A model generated the notes under the pieces. That model saw only the letters and a program-made list of their open reading frames with translations, did not search any database and was not told where the DNA came from. The position numbers and the translations under genes were made by a program. From assembly GCA_003228965.1 (NCBI GenBank), contig QIGP01000256.1, positions 1-15,511 on the forward strand: DNA of 15,511 bases, written 5' to 3'. The DNA is from Gammaproteobacteria bacterium. Lineage in GTDB: Bacteria > Pseudomonadota > Gammaproteobacteria > Steroidobacterales > SZUA-146. Below are positions 1 through 5,850 of the stretch, piece by piece. Numbering within the stretch: the first letter of the stretch is position 1; the number at the start of each line of letters is the position of its first letter.

Positions 1-276
1 GATGATTTCGAGAAATACGAACCGGTTCCGGACAAAAGGGATATTGATTTAGGCACGTCATTGGCATTTGACTATACCGCGGAAAAATTACCAGAGCATT
101 ATGATCGAGTGCGAGATATGTTTCGACGTAAAGGTGCATACGGACGATTCAAAGATTTTCTTGAAAAAAAACAATTACTCGAAGATTGGTATGCCTATAG
201 CGGCTCACGTACAGAAGAAAGGCTAGCAGATTGGTGTGAAGCTAACGGGTTTGAAATTACGCCAAAGTTGTTATAG
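1..276 (+). CDS. UPF0158 family protein, 3' part only
   Basis: The frame is open from base 1, so the gene begins left of the window; 91 codons and a TAG stop are visible. A TTG at 61 could be taken as a start, but the reading frame upstream of it also looks coding (DDFEKYEPVPDKRDIDLG), so I treat the gene as truncated by the window. The visible part is acidic and helical, with GAYGRFKDFLEKK, WYAY, and a final WCEANGFEI. This resembles the C-terminal half of the UPF0158 family, small cytoplasmic bacterial proteins of about 140 residues with no established function. It is transcribed towards the next unit, which runs the opposite way. Family call is from memory of the conserved FKD...LL..WY...W...N pattern; function unknown. 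Confidence 0.75.
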   Translation, partial: DDFEKYEPVPDKRDIDLGTSLAFDYTAEKLPEHYDRVRDMFRRKGAYGRFKDFLEKKQLLEDWYAYSGSRTEERLADWCEANGFEITPKLL

Positions 277-294
277 GAATCATTATGAGAAGTT

Positions 295-318
295 AAAAAA
301 GAGGTCCTCGGACCCCTT
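295..318 (-). terminator. Rho-independent terminator of the RHH/coiled-coil unit
   Basis: Read on the minus strand, an 8-bp stem AAGGGGTC / GACCTCTT with one G-U pair and a CGAG loop is followed directly by a run of T (A295-A300 on the plus strand). It lies about 90 bases after the stop of the coiled-coil gene. On the plus strand the hairpin is not followed by a T run, so it serves the minus-strand unit. Confidence 0.75.
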
Positions 319-405
319 GTAAGTTCAGTGATCACTACAACCCCAAATGCAATTCAGACGCAAACACTACTGCATCACTTCGGCGATTATCGGGAAATGT
401 CGCCT

Positions 406-636
406 TCAATCGTCCGGCGTACTTAATTTTTTCTGACCACCAAATTTCTCGGTAAACTCGATAAGGTTTTCTATCTTTTGAATCCTGCGATCGTGATCGA
501 GAAAGCTGTTGTCTCGGGCCTTGGAATCTTCCCGAAACGTTCGCGCCATCTTGACAACGCTTTCTTCGAGTCGCTCTACCTTGTCATTAAGCTTGATGAC
601 GTCGGCCATCGCAGCTAGGATTCGCGATATCTTCAT
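406..636 (-). CDS. Small coiled-coil protein, unknown function
   Basis: 76 residues, highly charged, soluble, no signal peptide or membrane segment. Heptad-like spacing of hydrophobic residues runs through IKLNDKVERLEESVVKMA and again through DHDRRIQKIENLIEF, so two coiled-coil or helical-hairpin segments are likely, with a basic QKKL tail. The ATG overlaps the stop of the upstream ribbon-helix-helix gene by four bases (ATGA), the classic sign of translational coupling, with a GGTG four bases before the start. The pair shares one promoter and one terminator, so the two products probably act together. I do not recognise a named family. The coiled coil could multimerise or contact the DNA-binding partner, but that is inference. 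Confidence 0.7.
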   Translation of the reverse strand: MKISRILAAMADVIKLNDKVERLEESVVKMARTFREDSKARDNSFLDHDRRIQKIENLIEFTEKFGGQKKLSTPDD

Positions 637-968
637 GCGGCACCGACTTTGTTCTGTGAGAATGATCGCGCTGCGCGTGTTTCTGCTCGCGCCTCATAGA
701 AATCCAGGGTCGCCGCTACCTCGCGTACGGCTCGGTCGATCGCTGCCCCCGCGCGCTTGTTGCTCACTTCAAGCGCCTCAACTATTGCCTCAAGCTTCGG
801 ATGGTTAATTTCGTTGTCATCCTTACTGATTGAATAGGCGTCGGCAGCGCGCCGATAGATTTCGCTTACCGAACAGTTCGCCTGATTGGCTAATCGCTTC
901 ATCCGGGCTTTCTGTTTCCTGGGGATGAGAATCTGCATCCGTTCCAATTCTCGCTGGTTTGTACTCAT
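633..968 (-). CDS. Ribbon-helix-helix DNA-binding protein, likely autoregulator
   Basis: 111 residues from the ATG at 968, chosen because AAGGTG stands seven bases upstream; the in-frame TTG at 992 falls inside the operator repeats and is unlikely to be used. Residues about 9-45 (RMQILIPRKQKARMKRLA, then CSVSEIYRRAADAY) fit the ribbon-helix-helix fold: a short strand MQILI that would insert in the major groove, then two helices. The rest (about 58-95) is a long amphipathic helix region that may oligomerise. First gene of a two-gene unit. Three direct repeats with 11-bp period cover its promoter, which suits cooperative binding by RHH dimers, so self-repression is inferred. Such proteins occur in plasmid partition, mobilisation and toxin-antitoxin systems; none of those is demonstrated here, and no relaxase or toxin is adjacent. 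Confidence 0.8.
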   Translation of the reverse strand: MSTNQRELERMQILIPRKQKARMKRLANQANCSVSEIYRRAADAYSISKDDNEINHPKLEAIVEALEVSNKRAGAAIDRAVREVAATLDFYEARAETRAARSFSQNKVGAA

Positions 969-981
969 TCGATTACACCTT

Positions 982-1014
982 AACTTACACAACTTCTAAA
1001 CATATTCTACACAA
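982..1014 (-). promoter_or_regulatory. Three tandem 11-bp repeats, candidate RHH operator
   Basis: On the minus strand three consecutive units read TTGTGTAGAAT, ATGTTTAGAAG and TTGTGTAAGTT, sharing the core TGT(G/T)TA with exactly 11-bp spacing, one helical turn. They cover the -10 hexamer, the expected transcription start and part of the leader of the ribbon-helix-helix gene. Phased direct half-sites are typical of RHH repressor operators. Binding is inferred. Confidence 0.5.
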
Positions 1015-1032
1015 TAGATACATGGAATTCAA
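1004..1032 (-). promoter_or_regulatory. Sigma-70-type promoter of the RHH/coiled-coil unit
   Basis: TTGAAT (1032-1027) and TAGAAT (1009-1004) are separated by 17 bp on the minus strand, giving a predicted start near 997 and a leader of about 30 bases before the ATG at 968. The -10 lies inside the first operator repeat. Confidence 0.6.
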
Positions 1033-1223
1033 GTCCACTTCCAATAGCGGGTTCAAAGACCTTGAATTGCCATCAAAGAAGACGACCGCCTGTGCCTCCT
1101 TTTGAAACAAAAGATCAGTCAATAGGAAAACCTCTATCTTCTTAGCCGACTAGTTTTATTGCCCAATAACACCGGACTAACTGAAGAGTCGCTTCACCTC
1201 GACCCTACAACTCCCGGCCAGCG

Positions 1224-2588
1224 TTACTGAGTCAGCTCCGAAGGCAACATCGGCTGGCTTAGTAACCGTTCGAATCGCTCCCAACGAGTGGCCTCATTCG
1301 TCGACCCTTGCTCAACCCATTTAGCAACAATGTCGCGACCCAGATTGTAGTTGATGACGTAGCTGCGGTATTTATCAATAAATTTCACGCGTTGAACTGC
1401 TTTTTCAGGAAGCATCAGCGAGTAGCGCTCAAGCTCTTGAGCCGCAGTAGCTGCGTTTATTTCACCATCCAGATATCGCCGTGCTGAGAAGTTTCCAGCA
1501 TATTTAAGGCGTTCCAATAAAGCGCTTAAGGCATAGAACTCTTCCACTCGCGATGTATCCAGTTGCGCTAGCGGAAACACAACCGTCCTTTCAAATTGCA
1601 TGCGCTCCTCATTGCTAAACGCCATGTCAATGCCGTAGTTTGCACTGCCTTCGGCAATTAACCCGGTGGGACTAAACAGCGGAAATACGGCGAACTCCAT
1701 CCACCCCCGATCTTTTAACAAATTCTGTTCAAGTAGCGTGTTGTAAACGTGGTGGCCGGGGTACCCTTCGTGACATGCCAGATCTACAGCCCGGTCGACT
1801 AATATTGGAAACTCGGTGTTCACTTGTATGAGGCTACGGGCATTGCCCTGAAACCAGTTGTAACCACTCCACGGTTTATCCGACACGTATTCCACGACGA
1901 ACGATTCGTTCGCAGGCAATTCAATAAATTCGAGCGTAAGCCTACGGCACTCTTTAATGGCCGCCTTGAACACGACATTCAGAAGCTCGGGTTTGATCAC
2001 GAAATCTTCACGAAAAGCAGCGACACGCTCGGTGATTCCGCCAGTGCCTGGCAGTACACGATCGAGTTCCGTAAGAATGTTCTCGAAGTATGGCTTGTCA
2101 TGCGTCGGAGCAGTGGCGTCGTATAGCGCCATGGTCTCCTCGTCGAAACTAAGTTTTTCACCAGACACAATTCGAGCCCGGGCCGCTAACGAAGAAAACT
2201 GCTTGGCCAGGAACCGCTGCCGGAGACCGTTAATACCCTTCTGTCCTGGAATTGCCTTAACGGCGCTTCCCATGCGCTGCGCTTCACGCACAATGTCTGC
2301 GAGCGAAACTTGTGTTCGGTTAGCCTCATCGCGCCATTCATCCGGGCCATTGTAGGCGTCGACATAATCACCGTCGTGTACACCAAGCGCCAAACTGAGT
2401 TTGACGAATTGCACGCCCAGTTCCTGCATCGATCCATACGCCAATTGATCGGTCTCCACTGAAGAACTGCTCGTTGGCGGTTCTTGCGCTGGCGTAGTTG
2501 AATCACGTGGCGATGTACAGCCACCGGCGACCAACAAGGCCAGACAAAGAGGAAGTACATTGGGACGAAGCATCGCATTGTGAATCAC
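1224..2588 (-). CDS. Putative metallopeptidase-like lipoprotein (HE..PGHH, DUF885-like)
   Basis: 454 residues from a GTG at 2588, chosen because AAGGAA stands six bases upstream; the nearest ATG (2573) has no ribosome binding site and the longer frame to 2612 starts before it. The N-terminus has a hydrophobic stretch (LPLCLALLVAGGC) ending in a lipobox-like Cys24, followed by a Ser/Thr/Pro-rich linker, so a lipid-anchored envelope protein is likely; Ser/Thr-Ser after the Cys gives no inner-membrane retention signal. Around residues 272-280 stands CHEGYPGHH, and at 312-318 EGSANYG. These match the HE..PGHH and EG.A signature pair of DUF885-type proteins, thought to be zinc peptidases. Substrate unknown. 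Flanked by about 230 non-coding bases on each side, so probably transcribed alone. Confidence 0.85.
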   Translation of the reverse strand: MIHNAMLRPNVLPLCLALLVAGGCTSPRDSTTPAQEPPTSSSSVETDQLAYGSMQELGVQFVKLSLALGVHDGDYVDAYNGPDEWRDEANRTQVSLADIVREAQRMGSAVKAIPGQKGINGLRQRFLAKQFSSLAARARIVSGEKLSFDEETMALYDATAPTHDKPYFENILTELDRVLPGTGGITERVAAFREDFVIKPELLNVVFKAAIKECRRLTLEFIELPANESFVVEYVSDKPWSGYNWFQGNARSLIQVNTEFPILVDRAVDLACHEGYPGHHVYNTLLEQNLLKDRGWMEFAVFPLFSPTGLIAEGSANYGIDMAFSNEERMQFERTVVFPLAQLDTSRVEEFYALSALLERLKYAGNFSARRYLDGEINAATAAQELERYSLMLPEKAVQRVKFIDKYRSYVINYNLGRDIVAKWVEQGSTNEATRWERFERLLSQPMLPSELTQ

Positions 2589-2822
2589 AAATATTTCCTT
2601 AAATATCAGCAAATTAAACCGGTTTCTTAAAGTTATACCTGAATTGTCAGAGCCGGATGCTGCTGGACAGTATCCAGACAGCCTTCAGAGGTGTCCGCCT
2701 AGCTCGATCAAGCAAACTATAGGTACAGCCCTCAGGTTAGCGAAACCGTTAGCCAACTCAAAGGACTATGCATTCGCTAAAGCTTAATGCAGCAGATTTT
2801 GATGGCAGCTAACGAGCACTAA

Positions 2823-3383
2823 CTATACAGAAGTCGCGATTTCTTGAACCCGATCCCACGACGGCAGAAAGGCGCTTACCGCGGCTGTGTTAAGTTTGCT
2901 TTGACTCGAAAACTCTTCCTGAATTGTGGACAAACTCACCACACATTCGGGAACTCCGGTGCCAAATTTTACGTCCCCCAGAACGACAACGCGGCCGTCA
3001 ACCGGAACATCGTTGAGGAGCGTTTTGATCGCAATAACACGCTCGCGTAACGGACCCGCCGGATTGGTAAATGTAAATCTTTGACCACGCTCAATGACTG
3101 TCCAGTCGTCCATGTTGTCGCCACCGTACAAACGACCGTTGACATGTTTAATGTCCAGCACAAGTAAGCCGTTTGCAGTGAGTAAAAGATAGTCCAACTG
3201 AATTTCACCGTCGAGCCCATCGGGTACAACAATGTCTACAAGCGACTCTGTACTAATTTTTTTAATGGTACGTTTCAGTTGGCGCGGGTAAGCACTACGC
3301 CGTAACCACCACACCATAAGCACGGCCGCAAGCACGAGCCCCGCTCCTACTCCGATATAGAATCCGTTCGGTAAATTCAGCAT
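2823..3383 (-). CDS. Membrane-anchored NERD-domain protein
   Basis: 186 residues. Residues about 8-26 (FYIGVGAGLVLAAVLMVWW) form one membrane segment, followed by the basic RRSAYPRQLKR, so the rest is expected in the cytoplasm. Residues about 45-150 match the nuclease-related domain: GLDGEIQLDYLLL, then GLLVLDIKHVNG with the D-x-K of the restriction-endonuclease-like core (Asp77, Lys79), then W...G and a basic/hydrophobic tail. NERD proteins are predicted nucleases, often with an N-terminal membrane segment, but activity is rarely shown. No good ribosome binding site precedes the ATG; instead the start codon lies in a 10-bp inverted repeat. It follows thrC on the same strand with a 210-base gap, so co-transcription with the threonine operon is possible but not shown. 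Confidence 0.85.
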   Translation of the reverse strand: MLNLPNGFYIGVGAGLVLAAVLMVWWLRRSAYPRQLKRTIKKISTESLVDIVVPDGLDGEIQLDYLLLTANGLLVLDIKHVNGRLYGGDNMDDWTVIERGQRFTFTNPAGPLRERVIAIKTLLNDVPVDGRVVVLGDVKFGTGVPECVVSLSTIQEEFSSQSKLNTAAVSAFLPSWDRVQEIATSV

Positions 3384-3422
3384 AGTTTTGATTTCACAAT
3401 GTGTGTGTGTGGCAAAACTATG
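3381..3422. repeat. Perfect 10-bp inverted repeat around a TG tract at a start codon
   Basis: CATAGTTTTG (3381-3390) and CAAAACTATG (3413-3422) are exact inverted copies. The 22-base spacer contains six TG dinucleotides (3400-3411). In the minus-strand transcript the downstream arm includes the AUG of the NERD gene, so the RNA could fold with its start codon paired. CTATG-T-CATAG at 3418-3428 adds a further small palindrome. It may act as RNA structure or as a repressor site. Confidence 0.55.
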
Positions 3423-3498
3423 TCATAGGCCTAAGGACTGGGCCAGACTCCATTGCCCTGAGTTTATACTGCGCTCGCAGAAGCTTTAGAGGTTTAGT

Positions 3499-3553
3499 CC
3501 CAAGTGTACTGAATTGGCGAGAAATTCACTGTTAATGTAATTTCTAGCTTGGG
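3499..3553. repeat. Nested inverted repeats downstream of thrC
   Basis: An inner pair, AGAAATT (3520-3526) and AATTTCT (3539-3545), has a 12-base loop. An outer pair, CCCAAG (3499-3504) and CTTGGG (3548-3553), encloses it. It lies 40-95 bases after the thrC stop. There is no T run on either side, so it is not a clear intrinsic terminator; it could stabilise the 3' end or protect from exonucleases. Confidence 0.3.
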
Positions 3554-3593
3554 CACTATTACAGGTTTTTCGCACACAATCCCGCGTACAAAA

Positions 3594-4898
3594 CTAACCA
3601 TACCAGGCTCTCAGCGACTCCAACTGCGCGGAAATGGGCAGTGATTTCGACGGTAATTCAAGGATGCGCGCGAGTGATTCTGGCACGTCGACCTCGTGTT
3701 TTATGAGCGGCTCAACAATGGTTTCGAACTTTGCCGGGTGCGCTGTTGCTACAATTACCCAGTGATGTTCTTTGCGTTGCTGCGGTTCAAGTTGGTCGTA
3801 GACAAACAAAGCCGTTGCAGTGTGTGGACACCACACCTGATCAAAACGCGTGTGGTCTTTTACAATTTGCCTGGCTATCTGTTTATCGGTAACAGCGTGC
3901 GCCGTAATTTGACTACGCAAGTCGTCGAGGTCACTGTGCAACCAACGCAGACGTTCCATATTACTTGGGTTGCCAACATCTATTGCCGAAGCAAGTGTAC
4001 TTACACTTTCTCGCGGCTGCCAGTCACCACCTTTGAGGAAATCGGGGATAGATTTATTGGCATTGGTAGCAAGCACAATGTTGCGAATGGGTAAGCCTGC
4101 TCGACGTGCCCAAACACAAGCAAGGGCGTTGCCAAGATTTCCGGTAGGCACGATAAACGAAGGAGCCTTACCCTCGTTTCTAAATATCTCCAAACTGGCG
4201 TGAGCGTAGTAGCACATTTGAGGAAGCAGACGCCCAAGGTTAATGCTGTTGGCCGAGCTAAATCGATGTGCCTGCATAAGCGCAGTGTCCTCGAAGACCG
4301 CCTTTACCAGATTCTGGCAGTCGTCAAAGCGTCCGTCGACACGAAAAGCCCGAATATTGTCGCCCCAGCAGGTCAATTGCTTCTCCTGACGGGCAGAAAC
4401 CTTCCCCGCCGGGTAGAACACGTCAACTTCAACGTTCGAACGGCCGTGAAATGCGGCTGCCACGGCACCGCCAGTATCTCCCGACGTCGCCACGAGAATT
4501 TTCAGCGGCTGCGAGGAATCAGCCTCGATACGCTCCATGCAGGCCGCCAGAAACCTTGCCCCAACATCCTTAAACGCCGCGGTAGGTCCGTGGAATAACT
4601 CAAGCACCGACACGGCGCAGTCATTATTTAGCGGAACAACAGGTGTTGGAAAATCAAACGCGTCGGTACAAATTTGTTCAATACTGTCGGCAAGCACAGA
4701 GCCTTGCACGAACGGCGCAATCAGCTTCGCCGCGGTCTGGGCAAGCGTCGCGCAATCGGCAAACTTGGAAGTCCCGAATGACGGAAAAGCCAGCGGCATG
4801 TAGAGACCGCCGTCCGGTGCCAGACCACGCGCGATGGCTTCGGCCGCATTGAGTCGCGTTGGGTCCGTACGCGTACTGACATACTCGATGTTAGTCAC
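3594..4898 (-). CDS. thrC: Threonine synthase
   Basis: 434 residues, normal for the ThrC form found in gammaproteobacteria (about 430). It converts O-phosphohomoserine to threonine using pyridoxal phosphate in the cytoplasm, the last step of the pathway. HGPTAAFKDVGARF (103-116) carries the PLP-binding Lys110; VATSGDTGGAVAAAF (136-150) is the phosphate/cofactor loop; the N-terminal YVSTRTD and GLAPDGGLYMP are typical. The start is a GTG at 4898, supported by AAGGAG seven bases upstream inside the end of thrB; the genes overlap by eight bases. Last gene of the thrABC operon, and translation is likely coupled to thrB. No anomaly seen. Confidence 0.97.
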   Translation of the reverse strand: MTNIEYVSTRTDPTRLNAAEAIARGLAPDGGLYMPLAFPSFGTSKFADCATLAQTAAKLIAPFVQGSVLADSIEQICTDAFDFPTPVVPLNNDCAVSVLELFHGPTAAFKDVGARFLAACMERIEADSSQPLKILVATSGDTGGAVAAAFHGRSNVEVDVFYPAGKVSARQEKQLTCWGDNIRAFRVDGRFDDCQNLVKAVFEDTALMQAHRFSSANSINLGRLLPQMCYYAHASLEIFRNEGKAPSFIVPTGNLGNALACVWARRAGLPIRNIVLATNANKSIPDFLKGGDWQPRESVSTLASAIDVGNPSNMERLRWLHSDLDDLRSQITAHAVTDKQIARQIVKDHTRFDQVWCPHTATALFVYDQLEPQQRKEHHWVIVATAHPAKFETIVEPLIKHEVDVPESLARILELPSKSLPISAQLESLRAWYG

Positions 4899-5850
4899 CT
4901 AACCACTCCTTCGATTGAATCAAGCGTGCGCCAGGTGCATTGACCATTGATGTCACGTATTGGTATTGATCGCCATAAAACTGTTCGACTTTCCGACGCA
5001 TTTCAGACTCGACCGACTGAACATCTTGCGCTCGTACCCAGGCCACCATTGACGGCCCGCTTCCCGAGAGGCTAAACCCAAGCGCCCCCGCAGTCAGTGC
5101 AGCAGTTTTAATCTCGGCAAAGCCCCGCACCTGTTGGCAACGCTGCGGCTCAACAAGCACATCGGAAAACGCACCTTCAAGAGCGTCAATATCGTTGCTA
5201 AAACATGCACACAGTAGATGGCCGAAATGACTCATTTGGGTGACTACGTCGTTCAAATTAACTTTCTCATTGAGAATGGAGCGCCCTGCCGAAGTATCAA
5301 GGCGAAATTCCGGACGTATCAGCACACAGTTCAGCCCGTCGGGAACGGGCACCTCGACGCAGCGCTCAGGGTGTGCAGGAGGAACAAATACAATGCCGCC
5401 GAGCAAACAAGGCGCGACATTGTCGCCGTGAATGCAGCCACTCGCGACCTGCTCTCCAGCCAACGCATGCGGCATTAACTCAATCGGCGCTAATGGTTGT
5501 GGCAACAGAGCGTTAACCGCTACCACCGAGGCCACGGCAGACGACGCCGAGCCGCCCATGCCCGAACCCAACGCAACACCTTTGTGCACATCAATACGTA
5601 CGCCGAAATCGACGTTTTGCGACGCCAGTAATTCAAGCACGCCGGCGCCTGCAGTATTGGACTCTGGCTTGTTTGGCAAACTCGTTACGCGGCCGGAGAC
5701 TGCGCCCATCACTACGCCCGATTTGTCGGTACGTGTGGCCCGAATCTGGTCGCCGGGAGCGTCGAGCGCGTGCCCCAGCACGTCAAACCCGACCGCCATA
5801 TTGCCTACAGACGGCGGCGCCACGGCATAGCTTACGGTATTCGACGCCAC
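4891..5850 (-). CDS. thrB: Homoserine kinase
   Basis: 319 residues of the GHMP kinase family, close to the usual 310. It phosphorylates homoserine with ATP to O-phosphohomoserine. The ATP-binding loop GVALGSGMGGSASSA is at 91-105 and the C-terminal GHMP motif GFSLSGSGPSMVAWV at 258-272; the N-terminal VGNMAVGFDVLGHAL is typical. The start is a GTG whose G is also the last base of the thrA TAG stop (TAGTG), with GGAG ten bases upstream, so translation is probably coupled to thrA. Middle gene of thrABC. Confidence 0.97.
   Translation of the reverse strand: MASNTVSYAVAPPSVGNMAVGFDVLGHALDAPGDQIRATRTDKSGVVMGAVSGRVTSLPNKPESNTAGAGVLELLASQNVDFGVRIDVHKGVALGSGMGGSASSAVASVVAVNALLPQPLAPIELMPHALAGEQVASGCIHGDNVAPCLLGGIVFVPPAHPERCVEVPVPDGLNCVLIRPEFRLDTSAGRSILNEKVNLNDVVTQMSHFGHLLCACFSNDIDALEGAFSDVLVEPQRCQQVRGFAEIKTAALTAGALGFSLSGSGPSMVAWVRAQDVQSVESEMRRKVEQFYGDQYQYVTSMVNAPGARLIQSKEWLGD

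Noticed and set aside
633..992. TTG at 992 as start of the RHH gene
   Set aside because: It lies inside the operator repeats close to the predicted transcription start and has no ribosome binding site, whereas the ATG at 968 has AAGGTG seven bases upstream.
1099..1113. CTTTTG-AAA-CAAAAG inverted repeat
   Set aside because: A 6-bp A/T-rich stem with a 3-base loop in non-coding sequence is expected by chance at this scale, and no gene end or start is close.
5432..5830. Long open frame on the plus strand opposite thrB, and similar ones opposite thrA, thrC and the lipoprotein gene
   Set aside because: The minus-strand genes have clear family motifs over the whole stretch. The antisense frames are Ser/Arg/Thr-rich with no start signals, the usual shadow of coding sequence.
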